Below are positions 26,270-39,589 of a DNA stretch of 64,000 bases, one piece after another. The first letter of the stretch is position 1; each line of letters starts with the position of its first letter. A program made the position numbers and the translations under genes. Where the stretch lies: assembly GCF_964340395.1 (NCBI RefSeq), contig NC_135549.1:16330342-16394341 (forward strand), read 5' to 3'. The notes beneath the pieces are model-generated. The model made no database searches. It saw nothing but the letters and a program-made list of their open reading frames with translations, and had not been told where the DNA came from. Source of the stretch: Glandiceps talaboti (lineage: Eukaryota; Hemichordata; Enteropneusta; Spengelidae).

Positions 26270-26337
26270 CCGATAAAATCGCCCTTGGCTTTCAGACTGT
26301 CTTCTGTAATGGCCGCTAGTAAGTTGGAAACCCATCC
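26270..26337 (-). CDS. Candidate cryptic or cassette exon inside the giant intron
   Basis: On the minus strand a branch-point-like TTACTGAT is followed by a pyrimidine stretch, TTCATCAG acceptor, an open 68-nt segment and donor ATCGG/GTATGT. It reads GWVSNLLAAITEDSLKAKGDF plus two residues in the frame that continues phase 0 from exon 52576-52686. G+C is clearly above the surrounding intron. The peptide is not recognised and does not match any alpha-2/delta segment. Length 68 is not a multiple of 3. Including it between 52576-52686 and 15002-15061 would shift the frame and stop within about a dozen codons in the next exon. It could be a poison exon, an exon of an unseen nested gene, or chance. 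Confidence 0.28.
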
Positions 26338-28595
26338 CTGATGAAGTGAATAGCAATTTCACACATCAGTAAGTTTCTACATGGAGAACACTGTTAGTGT
26401 TACCCTGGATTCATAGACAGTCCCAATCAATAGCTAACTAATCATGTACGAAATGTAATGTAAATACTTCAAAAGTTCCCACACTACATATTAAAACCAC
26501 TTGTTTCCATGTGATGATGGACTGACTTACACTGTGACAAGCCGCACAAGGGATTAATTTGCAGTGTAATAAAAAGAATTGGGTAATATAGCTACTCATT
26601 GAACATGCTTGAAACAACAGAATATTCCCCAATCATCGCTATGCCTCCTCAGACTAAATTGTAAACACTGTAACATGACTTCTGATTTGCCCTAAAAGTA
26701 ATAGAATTATAAACATTGACGAGTAACTGATATACACATTCGTGACCATGGACAAAAAATTGAGAAAAAGTTTTCAAAATGTGTAAAAATGTACAATGTA
26801 TGAAAATTGTGGCACTGTACAACATGACTAGACTTGAAACGAAATTTGAACAGCACCTAAACATGTGTATGAATGGCCATTTTTCCCCAACAATAAGCAG
26901 AGAAACGATGATTTCTGTTTTGAAATATTGGAGTGAGACCAAACCTTTCTTATCGTAACAGATTGGATACAGATTTATAATTAAACTGACAAACTAGTGA
27001 CTGAATCAGACAAGCTAGATAAGTATAAGGTTTGGACAGGATATAAAAAGGGGGAAAAGTTACAATAATTTAGTTACTGTTGATGAGTTCTATGGATTGC
27101 TTGGTTTTTCTCATATTGCAATAGATTGGTAGATCCCTTTAACGCTAATCACAATACTAATATTATGATATTAGGCATATGAAACAAATATATATATTTG
27201 ATGCGTTATGATTACTACAATCATCTCCACTCACGTATAGGGAAAGTCGTTATTCTAGCAAAGAAATCTGTGCTACCCACTGGGCGAAGGGTAAACAACG
27301 CATGTCAGTAGTAATCCATTACAAATTGACAGGCAGTTGCAATTAGTTAGGAATAATGTCATCACCTTTATATGAATGCAGATTTCTATGCCAGAATAAC
27401 AACTTTCCCTATATGTGAGTAGAGATGATCATAGTATGAAATCATAACATGTCACATAGGAACTAGACTAACTTAGCAAAAGTTCTTTAAAGGTAAGGTA
27501 CTGTACCATGAAATCAATTAGTTAATTAAGCAACTTTTAGTGAGCAGTAAATGTTTTTTTTTTTCCGTTTATATTTTAAGAAATACATTCTATCATAAAA
27601 TTATCAATAACTCAGAGATTTGACATGGTTTTGAAATCTTAGCTAAGCCACGACAAGTCTGAGAAGTAAAGCATCAACTACAAACAAATTAAAATCAATC
27701 TTACTGAAACTGAAGATGTGGTAGTCTCAAACGAAGTATGATCTTTGTGTATCACCTTCATTGCTATGATAGTTTATATAACAATCTGCTGATTTTTGGT
27801 ACAAGTTGAGAACTGATCTCAATGAAACTCTACAAAAGTAAGATGTCAACATTTGTACAGTAACAAGTGGTCAGGAAGAATGCTGTGTAAACTGTCCAGC
27901 AAGGGTTATATTATGTAACTTCATTGACATTCATCCTTCAGGTGTTAAAAAAAACATTCACATTTTGCTACCTCCTCTACTTTTCTCTGAAGGATTTATC
28001 GAAATGTAGAAATCTTTAGGCAGAGGCAGTGTTCTTGTACTACTACATGTTGTCACCACAATACCAGTAAAATTTATTACTGACCTAGAACTGAAAGTGT
28101 GCTTTCTGAATTTGTTTGTACACATGTTGTTTAGATGTCTGAACAAATTTTGATCACTATTCTCAATGTTTGAATATTGACATTTGGTTTTTTATAAAAA
28201 ATGTTACTTACAGACTCTTTGTGCAAAATGGAAGCAAAGCGTGGTCTATTTTGAGAAACGTCAAACTAAAGTAATACAGTAGTACGCCCAATAGACTAGC
28301 TTGATAAACTGACAAAAACCTAAAACTGCTGAAATTTTCAGTGGTTGCTGGTACTATAAAAAGACAGGTACTGTATCATACCTTTGTGGCTAAAATAGCA
28401 GAAGTTCAGATATTTACACACAAACATGTTATGTACAGTCTAACCACTATCTGAACACGTACTTTGAATTAGAATATAACCAGTATTTTAATAACGGCAT
28501 GACTTTGTATGTACTGCTGAACAATACTAAACAGAAGGTTAATACATGTAAATAGGGGTGTCATAAATAATCTTTAATAGTGCACTTTCCTATAC

Positions 28596-28985
28596 TTTGT
28601 ATTGGACTTTTATCGCATCAAGGCTCAAAGCACTGCAGTACAATCATTACCCCTGGTATAGACCTATAACAGCATAATGATCTTATACACTTCCTAAACT
28701 CCAAAAGCAGCATACAACTTGCAAGTTAGCTCTATATTAAAGCACAATGCAATAAATCCTTCACACGGCAACATTTATTCGACCAGGTTGCCATTTCTTC
28801 AGCCAGGTTGACTCTGGCCAACAAGTGGTTCAAACCTTGCCGAAGAACCGGTAAAGCCATTCAGATACACAAGGAAGAAGCAGGGCTTGAGCAAGCAATG
28901 TGAGATTCAGAGGAACCCAATCACTGTAACCAAAACTAAGTACTCGTACCCCTAGCTAGAGATGGCTGGTATATGTCTGACTCAT
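28596..28985 (-). mobile_element. Decayed SINE-like dispersed repeat
   Basis: The block 'ggctcaaagcactgcagtac', 'aatcattacccctgg' and 'cagcatacaac' aligns with 53590-53700 ('gctcaaagcgccttacaat', 'tattacccctgg', 'gagcatacaatcc'), showing two members of one family in the same orientation. The remainder (acaaggaagaagcaggg, tactcgtacccctag) is in the style of tRNA-related repeat sequence. A plus-strand open frame here is therefore repeat text. Confidence 0.6.
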
Positions 28986-29224
28986 TTACAACATCACAAA
29001 TGTCATTTTAAAATTAAAATGTCTTTCTTATTGCTCAATTTGCATATTTTACATTCAGCTGTTTGATCCAACTATACACTTCCTTTTCTTTCCAATTACA
29101 TTGTGTATTTGACTCATGAAAACACTACAGTGTTATGTGAACACATAAAAAACAGAACTTAGAAAAACTAACATATCATTATCAAGCTTTTGGGTAAACT
29201 GATGTCCACCTTACAACAAGATTC

Positions 29225-29520
29225 AAATGTGGCCAAGCTGTTGGCTCATGCCCCTCACCACCACTGCTGAGTGCAGTCTGGATTCAAACCTGCCTAGTGA
29301 TTACTGGGTTTGATTAAGCTTAATCAGTTGGGTCTGTACGCAAGAAGGTTGCTACTCAATTTGACTCTACCATTTAAACAATTTTAGATTTTCCCCGGGC
29401 AGTCTAGTTTCCTCCTGCTTTAAAACTAGTGTACTGCTCAGTGTGACCATTCAACAAATTTCTAAATTTCTTTGAGCCAAAAACACATTGTTATTAATAT
29501 CATTAAACCAAACAAAAGAA
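29225..29520 (+). mobile_element. tRNA-derived SINE-like element with conserved central domain
   Basis: An A-box-like 'tggccaagctgttgg' near 29232 and a B-box-like 'ggattcaaacctgcc' near 29280 mark a tRNA-like head. A body with 'tccccgggcagtctagtttc' and a tail with 'tttctttgagcc' and 'ttattaatatcatta' follow, in the style of Deu/V-type SINEs of deuterostomes. Degenerate and probably inactive. Confidence 0.55.
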
Positions 29521-32500
29521 TTTTCATAATTGACTCATAGCTATACAGTATTGAAATGATGACTTTTGACAATACAACAAATTACATAATTGACATTCTA
29601 AGGATACATCATACAAATGTATATATCTCGGGGGGGAAATACTGCTGCTTGCATTTCACCAATTGATGCACAAATGTCAGGTGAAGGGAACAGTGTGCCT
29701 TAGGGTAAAAGCTATTCAATTAAAGGCAGAGAACTTCCTGCTGGATTCCATACAAAATCTGATCAGTAAAAAGTAGCGCACAAAATGAAACTCCATTCCC
29801 AACATTTCAATTTCTTTTAAGTTCTACTCAGAGACTGACCTTATAATACTCCTACTGCTACCTACATACAGTTTACAATAAAGTCCACTTTTTTATAAGG
29901 AGACATACCAATTTAATATTGTTTCCATGGCAACATACATACTCTGTGAAAAACCCTGCACTATCGGTTGACCAATTGTTGCTTATGCTTACAATTACAC
30001 TGGACAAGTGTCAACATACATGTATAAACATTCAAAAACAGAAATAACAAACTTTTAAAGACAAGAGCACTTTGAAAATAATCTGCTTATCCATTTTCAG
30101 AATCAAGGACCTACTATATCGCATTCACCTTTTCGCTACATATCTGAGCACATAATGGTTGAAAGAAATCAGCTGTCCCTTGGGAAGGATTTCTTATTTA
30201 CTAACGATCTATCTCTGAGGTGAATCCTCGGATTCTTCTCAAATAGTTTTGTAATCTTACATAGCTATGATAGCTTTTGGCCAAAATTCAGGATTTCCTG
30301 CAATTGATATCAGATTGCTCAACTCTCAGCTGAGCACTAAATAAGTATAAAATGAAATACAGCTGCATGTCGAATAGATTCAGCAAGGTATACAAGCAAG
30401 TGTAGTCGTAAAAAAACACCCCACACACACTAAGTATCATGTGTGACGGCTTAGATGAAATGTATTGGCAAACTCAGGTGACACGTTTTCAAATAAAACT
30501 AGCCATAAAACAAGATCCAAAGCTTTGACAATCTGGTACAAAAAGCTCTGCCCAAGGTAAAATCAGATTAAACGTCTAATTACTTGGTGTTTGTTTCATT
30601 TCGTGATTACTAAAGTGACATGGCCAGCATAAAAGGATTGCCCCCGCCAAATTGCACATTTGGAGACAGTTGCTGCAGATAAGCCAGCCATGCAAACTTA
30701 GAAAGTACACGTAACTCAAATAGAAAGTTTTTTTTCTGTGGAGAATCTACTTCAGTTCAGCCGAACAAGGAAGGTCAAATTGGATCAATGGACTGCACAT
30801 TGACAGCAATATGAATAATTTCAAAATATGTATTTTAATATAACATTTTTTATATTTCTATCCAACTGTTTTGTAATGAATCAAGAATCTACAATTATGC
30901 CAATCTAAAATTGGACTTGACTTTTCAAGGAATCTAAATGACAGTTTCTGTATGGAGATACAATTCTATATGTCAAACAAGAACTTAAAGCATGACATAT
31001 GGGCAGCTATTATCATATCTATAATTTAGTACACTTTTTCAGTTACATTTGTGTAAATATGTATAAATCAATCAAATCGCAATTAGTCCTAGAAAGACAA
31101 TTTCCCTGCAGTTCTTGTCTACCAACAATGAAAATGCCATTAAGAGGATCTGATCTGATCTGATCTGATCTGAAAATAAATTCAGTACTGACACAGTGAA
31201 ATGCTGCACTTTGCATATTAAACATAAGGAGATTATATATAAACATCACTTGACTGTCCTACATTCCCTAGTACTACTGTCATATCACTCAAACACTGCA
31301 TGGGGCCAATGTACTGTTTTTGTGTAATATTTTTACCTATTTCTTACAATTTTTGATGTGGGCGTCACTCATCTTCTCAATCAAAACACTGGCGCCAATG
31401 TATTGTCTATTCCCTGATTTTCAACTTTTTACTTTAATAAACCAGTTTCTGTGTAATATTTGTACTTGTTTGTTTATTTACATCTTTGTAGTGATGTGGG
31501 CAGTGCCACTTAAACTAAACAGTCAAACCTACATTTGTAAACATGTATAGTAGTTTGTATCCTTCTCACAAGCCAAACTACACATTTCTGCTGAAGCAAC
31601 GACCTCTACCTCTTGGCGGGTACGTTTTCAACAGTGCTTTAAAGAGGACTGTGGTTTATGACATTGCCTTAACCATAAACCAAGGTCTAATCAAATACAA
31701 GCCTCTCCTGAGATAATCATGGTTTTTATATCTTGTTAGATGAGAACCACTGCTTAAATTTAGTTTCCTCTGGTGAAACACAAATCTGAGAATACTGCGT
31801 TAGTTATTATTGTCCTTTGTTATTCAATTAATCCTACACTTGTAATAACCTTACGTAGGGAAAATTATCTAGACTTCAAATACCCGTAGCTCAAATGATT
31901 CAAACTATTCATAGAAAGAATTGTTCACATTTACAGTTACTGCATTGTGATCCTTCCAACAAGCTATTACAAACTGTAAAAATAGCATCAATTTTTTACG
32001 TATGATAATAAACTTTTTCACTTTTTTTTTTGCAGTTTTTTGCAATTTATTGAGTTATGAACACATACTTGGTATATATTATTTTTTCAAGTAGAAAAAC
32101 TTGACAAAGTTATTTTATCAATTAAAAATCCCAAATAAGTACCTAATTCTCATCCATTTGGCAACTTTAATGCTGAATTCTCAACTCTGTCACAAGAAAG
32201 GGGAGCATTTGAAATAAGTGTAGTTTAGTACTGAGCAAAGTTGAAGTAAAACACCATATGCTTTCTCAATCCTTGTGGACCAAATTGTCATTTTCTAGCA
32301 CATGTTTACACTTTACTTTAAAAATGAAGGCAACACACAGACAGATTGTGTACATTTGCCCTGCAGTTTGAGTAGGAGTTTAATAAGTCTGTGAAAATGT
32401 AAAAAATGCCTCGAAGTCAATAATACATTATATGTGGCACACTGCAAATATTCAAAAAGGTGTGTAGTATCATATGTTACATAAGTTACATAAGTATCGC

Positions 32501-33468
32501 CAGTGTTTTATATTTCAAAAGGCATTCCTCCTAAAATTCAGACTGGGGTGAATTCATTTCTGAGACACTTGCTAACAGCCCACTGTAGTACAATCCTGAT
32601 GATATTGATGAGGCATCAGTGAAAATTCAGGATTCACTTCCACAAATTTGTTTGACTCCAAATAGCAATTTTCATTAACAGATACTTGACTGGTACTATA
32701 GAATGACATTAAGGCAATATAACATGTAGAATGACATAATTCCCTACAACAGTCGTTTGTACGACTCAAATTGAGTTATTGCATGTTGTAAAGTATACAA
32801 TGTGATAGCTATACAGCTGATGTACATGTAAGTAATCAGAGATGAAATATGGAAAGATTGGGACATGACAGCGGCTGCAGTCGCTTAATTAATGGCAAAT
32901 TGGGAGAATGGGTTAAGAACAGATTGGCAAAATTAGCATTGTAACTGGAAACTAGCTCTGAAGTTCAATGTCGTCTTTACAATTTATTCCAAGTAGACCA
33001 AATATCAATAGATTCAAGTAGTGTTATCTGAGTTTTTGATCTTTGCGTGTATCAGTCATGATGCATAATGCATGTATGCGTGCATGAACAACATTTCAAA
33101 CCCTTTCCAATATGTATATCTAAGCCTGCAAATTACAATGTAAAAGAACCTGACCTTGAATAGGTAGGCAGTAATGTATCTGTTTGGAAAAAATCATTGT
33201 CAGTTGACGCTCAAACGTTTATCATATATAATTAATATTTCAAGACATCACATACTGTAATAAGAAATAGGGTAGTTTACAGTTTGCTTTTGAGAAATTT
33301 AAACTGTATCTAATTATATTTATTGATGTAATAGGTGCAATAGCAATTAAATCACATCAACATTGTACAGAGATGATTCTCTCAACTTGTACTTAGTTGT
33401 GTATAAACAAATACCCTCTAGTAGGGAGAAGAGAATTATACTATCGCCAGTAATATTTTTTTTTAATT

Positions 33469-33490
33469 GGGGGGGGGGGGGGGGGGGGGG
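33469..33490. repeat. Poly-G run (22 nt)
   Basis: Uninterrupted G homopolymer after a T/A run. Prone to quadruplex formation and to length error in assembly. Confidence 0.95.
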
Positions 33491-35036
33491 AATCATATTT
33501 TCAACATTCTGACTCATAGTTTGAACACAGCAAAACCAATGACATGGACACAGGTTGTCGTGACATAGGTGTGCATTGTCGTGACATAGAATGAACAGAG
33601 TATACGTTCCATATTTTTTGTTGAACCTGGCTCATGCATGGTATAACGTCACTAAGGTTATCGATGTCTGCGTCTGTGTCCATTTATGTCTCTCTCTGTC
33701 CTGACCCCTGCCCCTTCCCCAGGCAGCGCTATCATCAAATAGCATTCAATATTCCTACTAGTAACACTGCAATCTCATCAACTATACAAGACCCTGAGAA
33801 AGTATGCATGACTGTACAAGACCATGTAATAAATGTAGAATGTGCACAAACTATATAGGAACCTTGGATAGTATGCATGTCCTATTTTGCTTACATTTAT
33901 GTAAAAGTAATTGCTAAAATTACATTAAGAAACCACAACACTTTTCATGTGCCTTTATAATACACTTGTTCATTCAAGCAAAATCCGACATGTACTTTAC
34001 ACGCACCAACACATCATCTATAAATCTTTAAAATATTTTGAATCAAATAATAGACTCATAGGCAATGCCTTGATACACTATGGATAAACATTCATAAATT
34101 CTAAGTATTTTTTACATAATATTATTAGCAGTTTTCATAAGAATATATCCATGTTTATCTCGTTTGCAAACTTTTAAACCTTGCGTACTAAACTCTTCAT
34201 CTACAAGTACTTTGATTGTATTCTATCTTAATTCTTGGATCACGAAGGTATATTGACATTTAACTTAAAACCTAATCCTAGGCTTTTAGCCTCACTTAGA
34301 TACACTGTGATATGATACAAGTGTGCCTGCGTATTGATTCTTTTGAAAGTACATACACGTGTATAGTTAGGACACTAAACTGTTATGGTTACAGTAACTG
34401 TATCTGCCAGGGCTGATACATGTATAAACAGCGAAATGAAGATTTTAAAAAATGTTGTGTCATGTTTAATTACGCAATTTAAACATAACGACATGCGATA
34501 ATTTACAAGTACTGAGTGAAGAATGTTTTTCTGTTACATGATGTAATTTCATTGATGAAGTTGTCATAGTTAAAGGCAATGAATCCATCATCCGTCACTA
34601 TGCTGATTTTCTTGTGTCTGAACAGTTAATTACTTTTTTCGTACACTGTAAAAAAGACATACATTTGCACTGAGACCAAAAATCAGGAGGAGTGCGGCCC
34701 CCTGACAGGGTGAAAGGTTAGCACCAGCAGACAAATTAAATCAATAATGGCAGGGTAGAAATGATGAATGTGTGTTATATTAGACACATCATATCTATCA
34801 CCTAGGCATTATTCATATGCTATTACGGTTGACTGACCACAGAAGGGATACATTTGTATATATCTAGGGTGCATTACAAATTATATACCAAACACATTAT
34901 AACCTTTGGAGTAACTTTATGTTTAGTGATCACTCATCACTTGTCGACTGTTTTCTTGCTCAAATGAAAAATTAATTCAAAATTGCAAGCCATGTAGTCC
35001 TGTGACCACAGATCTGGAACTGTGAATACCTACAAA

Positions 35037-35740
35037 TGTATAGTCCTGTAACCACATACCTCACAATGATGGTGGTGGTGGTGGTGGTATTGTAAACATA
35101 CTGACCTATAACCATAGGCCTGATGACTAATACCGTAAACACATAGTCCTGTCATGACCACATACCTTGTGACTGTAATCATACCATCCTGTAAAAACAC
35201 ACCTGGTACTGTAAACATATATAACCTCATACCTGGTGATGGTTATACTGTAGACACAGTCTTGTAACCACACAGTTCTGTAACCTACACCTGATGAGTC
35301 ATATAGTCCTGTAACCTCACACCTGGTGACGTTCATACTGTAGACACACAGGCCTGTAAAGTGTAACCATACACCTGATGACAGTCATACAGTTCTGTAA
35401 CCACATACTTGATGAATGTGGTACAGTAACTGCAAACATACAATTTAGTATAACCTACACCTGATGACAGTCATACAGTCCTATAACCTCACACCTGGTG
35501 ACGTTCATACTGTAGACACACAGGCCTGTAACCATACACCCAATGACCATGGTACTGCATGTAAACATAAAGGTCTGTAACCATACACCAAGTGACTCTG
35601 GTACAGTACTATAAATGTGCAGTTCCATAACCATACATTGTACACATCATGAGTGTGGTATTGTGTAACCACACACCTGATGACTATGGCACTTTAGACA
35701 CACAGTCCTGTAACCATAGACTTGGTAACTATGGTACAAT
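35037..35740. repeat. Degenerate minisatellite, ~36-60-bp units
   Basis: Many copies of 'cctgtaaccacacacctgat' and 'gacagtcatacagtcctgta' variants, with occasional (GGT)n expansion at 35071-35088. Units vary in length by insertion of 'ctgtagacacacagg'. Confidence 0.88.
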
Positions 35741-35988
35741 AAAACCTCAAATTGATGAAAAAAGAACCCCCAAAGGGCCAGTAAATAAATACAATACACC
35801 TGGTACATCCTGAACAAACTGTATCATTTCTTCATAATACTGAGAATCATGATTCATATTAATAATCCAACAAATCATCTTCAATTTAATAGAACGAACA
35901 GGTAAAATCTCACATTGTAAATATTATTGTATATAAAACTTATTTCATTGCAACTTTATTTCAAACATGCACTGTTACATTGTACATA

Positions 35989-36346
35989 TGTACCAGAGAT
36001 TCCTTGCACTGGTAGTATGTTCACTTCAGTGCAATAATTAAAAACATTATTGCATATCTGCATGCAACTGATATGAGGACATGACACATGAAATCGCATG
36101 ATCGTGCTGTATGATTTTTTATAATTTTTCATAGAAATTTGTAGTTTCAGATAAGCATGTGTAATAATAACAGAACCCAAAGTTCCAATGTGGGTACTCA
36201 GGGGTATTTGCACTCATTACTTGCAGTGTTTTCTGCTGCACTTTCACTCACGTGCTGGCTCAGAGAACACTGCAAGCACTCATGAATGCAAATATCCCCT
36301 GAGTATGCCACACTTGCACTCACGTGTCATGGGGTTCTGTCAAAGT
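35989..36346. mobile_element. Hairpin element, copy 2
   Basis: Same orientation as copy 1 and about 14.5 kb away. Shared blocks include 'gggtactcaggggtatttgc', 'acactgcaagca' and 'catggggttctgtca'. Here 'cagaaccc' (about 36170) and 'ggggttctg' (about 36330) close the hairpin, suggesting the terminal arms. Confidence 0.78.
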
Positions 36347-36966
36347 ATTTCAAATAAGTGTTTTTACGAGGACAAACCACCAGAAAAGTTCAACTCAGTT
36401 TACACCTTTGATTACAATATACTTTGACAAACAATTAATAATTAAAGCAAAACAAAAATTAAAACATACCCATGATAATTCATCCTAAATTTTTTTACAA
36501 TTTACATCACATTAATTATTGAAAGAACAACTCATGAATATATATAAAAAAAAAAGAAATAAAACATTATATTACACCCCTGATAGCAGTATACCCTTTT
36601 AATTTTATGACAGATTAATAATTTAAATATAATATTCAGTAGAGAAATGTCAAAAGAGACATACCTTGGGCTATCGACAATACAATAATTTATGAGTTGA
36701 TACCAAATTATTAATCTATATGATAATATCTATAAATATTAGCATGGCCTCACTTAATTCTATATTTCTCCTTGTATCACCTTTAAAATGATGGGTCAGT
36801 CAGTCGGTCGATCAGTTGGTCGGTCGGTAAAATTATAAAAAAAGAGAAAAAGTTTTTAAAAAGGAAGTACATTTTGGTGACACTTTCATACTTCCAAATC
36901 ATATTTTAACAGTTAGTGACTTAGAAATGACACTTAAAGTCAGAAGGAAACTGTCAGTTGTTTTTA

Positions 36967-37152
36967 TTAAAGTTCCAGCAATAAACAATAATTTGTGCTC
37001 AGATACGTGCTTTTTTGGACTGGTGCTCGCCATCTTACATTGTGGTAAACCACAGCCTCTTTTGTAGGCACCATCCAAGACGCATCGCCCTGAAGCGTTA
37101 TTTCAGTGTCGCGGAAGTAATAACAGCTCTGGTTTACGAGAATGCCATGATC
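36967..37152 (-). other. Coding-like open segment of unknown origin in giant intron
   Basis: A stop-to-stop open frame of about 60 codons on the minus strand has unusually high G+C for this window and protein-like composition (for example NQSCYYFRDTEITLQGD, then ASWMVPTKEAVVYHN). A plausible acceptor (TTGTAAG before ATCATGG) and donor (CACAAT/GTAAGA) would define a 113-nt exon at 37039-37151. Against a gene: an inverted pair (GTAAACCACAGC near 37046, GCTCTGGTTTAC near 37126) suggests a hairpin-type repeat, the plus strand is also open here, and the peptide is not recognised. The segment ends beside an AATAAA. I cannot decide between an exon of a nested gene and a fossil mobile element. Confidence 0.25.
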
Positions 37153-37836
37153 TTACAATCAATTTTGTTCTATTAAATTCTGCCATCGAGGGCTTCAATT
37201 TTTGAAACTCTTTCACCAGACTGAAGAAATGTGTAGTCAGTTGGGTCATGAGAAACACAGAATTACTGAAGGCTACCCTAACATATCAACCAGGTCAATA
37301 AATCGTATGTCCTTGACCATAACATCATATCCCGAAATATCCGTAATATCATTTCTACATCAAATTAATAATTCAAATAACAATTTAGGAGGATATGACC
37401 TTTCAAAATTATCAATAAACCTAAAACTGTAAATCATACCATTTTATATTCTTCTTAATTACATGGCAAATCAATAATTCAAAAGAAAAGTTGAAAATAA
37501 TAATTATGTGTAAAGATCTATACCTACAATGTACATGTACTTCAAGTTTAATAACACTTACAAACGTATTGCTCTATTCTCTAGAAGAGCACATTTGTTG
37601 AATAAAAATTAACAGATCGGTATCTGTCTTTTGACGATGAACTTTTATCTTAATTTTCCAAACTATACGATAATAACTCTTCACTTGCTGGTCCAAAGAA
37701 TACTGACTCCTAATTAAAATAACATTCATTAACTCTACAAAATTTTGAAAGTTAATATTATGCGACAAAATTTGTATATTTATGGTGTCTTCCTTCACAT
37801 TTTGTCATGAGAGCAAATGAAAACTTTTACCAAGTA

Positions 37837-37849
37837 AGGTCAAAGGTCA
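37837..37849 (+). promoter_or_regulatory. Perfect DR1 nuclear-receptor motif
   Basis: AGGTCA-A-AGGTCA is an exact direct repeat with one-base spacing, the consensus for RXR heterodimers, HNF4 and COUP-TF. It lies deep in the giant intron, so at most an enhancer element. Function is inference. Confidence 0.3.
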
Positions 37850-37881
37850 GGTAAGTTTACCCCTAGATATATATGTACAAT

Positions 37882-37941
37882 ACATATGTACGTACGTACG
37901 TACGTACGTACGTACGTACGTACGTACAGACAGACAGACGT

Positions 37942-37988
<47 letters not shown>

Positions 37989-38137
37989 TACATACATACA
38001 TACATACATACATACATACATACATACAGACATACAGACATACAGACATACATACATACATACATACATACATACATACATACATACATACATACATACA
38101 GACATACATACATACATACATACATACATACATACAT
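37882..38137. repeat. Compound tetranucleotide array (TACG)n-(GACA)n-(TACA)n
   Basis: About ten TACG units, then GACA units, then a long CATA array with interspersed GACA. All ORFs spanning it are repeat artefacts. Confidence 0.97.
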
Positions 38138-39589
38138 GACTGTACAAATACGTTTATAACATACAATATATACCAATCACATAAGAAATCATTGCACCCA
38201 AAGCATAGATCAAGAAAATGTATAACTACGTTGAAAACATCAGAATTGAAAAAAGTTCCTTTAATTTTCTATTATCACAAATTATATTTTCCTTCATTAT
38301 GTCATACACAGTTAAATATGTAACATATTTATGCATGCACCATATATCACATGTACATCTTATCACAGTCATTGGACACACACATTTTACCATGATAAGT
38401 CTGATGATAGGTGATTTCATATATCTTATGACTGTTTTTACCAATAACTCATTTTCATTCTTTCTCTCAAAAATCATGATAAATAGTATCACCATTTTGT
38501 TAATTACATTAACTAACTAACCTAGTCAAAGTTGACTGATTTCATCCCATCCATGGATGCCATGTCTGGAATTAAAAAGTTCTTCAAATCATAACTGAGG
38601 GCTTTCCAATTAAAAGTTTGATGTTTTTGATAATTTTCACATATATTAACATAAATTCAACACACAATTTTTGAAAACACTTGATATGACATCAAGGTAT
38701 AACTGATAGTTATAAAGTGATTGGGATCTACATTGCCCTTAATTCTCAGTCTAAAAGTGAATATTTGATGTGTCAGTTATCTGCATTTATCAACTTCAGT
38801 AAATGTTTATTTTCTTATGAACAAAATATTCCTATTTGTTTTAATCCAGAAGTCAAATTTCACAGTTAATTGCCATTTAAAGCATGGTCACAATTACTAA
38901 TGACTTTTTTTTGTTTGATTTTGTAATTTTCCATTGTCTAGTTCATCACACTTGATTTCATCAATTTACTCACTTACCCAGGAAATTGACACAAACACAG
39001 ACAGACACACTAATGAACAGATCGATAGGCTGGTATTCCAATAGCTCCCTCCAGGCTATGCCTGTCGGGTGGGGGGGGGGGGGGGCTAAAAAAACCTTTT
39101 CTCATGCAGATTCCTTAATAAGATAAAAGGACCTTATTGAATTTTCTAGTTTATGATTCTTAATTGTTTAGTGTACCTCTTCCCTAATGATATGATCCTG
39201 CTACTTCCTGGGCAAATTTTCCATATGTCATTTCCACTTTATATCACAAACTGTGGCCTCTTGGTAACCATATATACTGTGTAATATACATGTAATTGTA
39301 AATTGGATTTTCAATCACAAAATGTGCTGCTTTTGATCTTTTTTAAAACTGTGAAAATGTGGTATTAAAGAATGGGATAACCCCTACCTGTCACTTTAAT
39401 ATACATATATTACATTACATCATACATACAAGTAGACACATCACTACATGGATTGCATTTATTGATCGGGACTGTTTCACTCGTTCCTTTATGCACTTCT
39501 TTACATCACTACATGTACAGTCACTGTAAGCATTATTACTGACTTTATATTCGTCATCACTGAGATTTCATGTGCTATATTTGTACAAA

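Noticed and set aside
28740-28910. Plus-strand open frame (RLTLANKWFKPCRRTG...) with an acceptor-like TTTCTTCAG
   Set aside because: Lies inside the SINE-like repeat 28596-28985, which shares blocks with 53568-53760.
37840-38323. Cluster of ORFs over 100 codons of YVCM / HTYI type
   Set aside because: Translations of tetranucleotide microsatellites in all frames. The same applies at 17831-18236, 43907-44293, 46654-46913 and 63359-63761.
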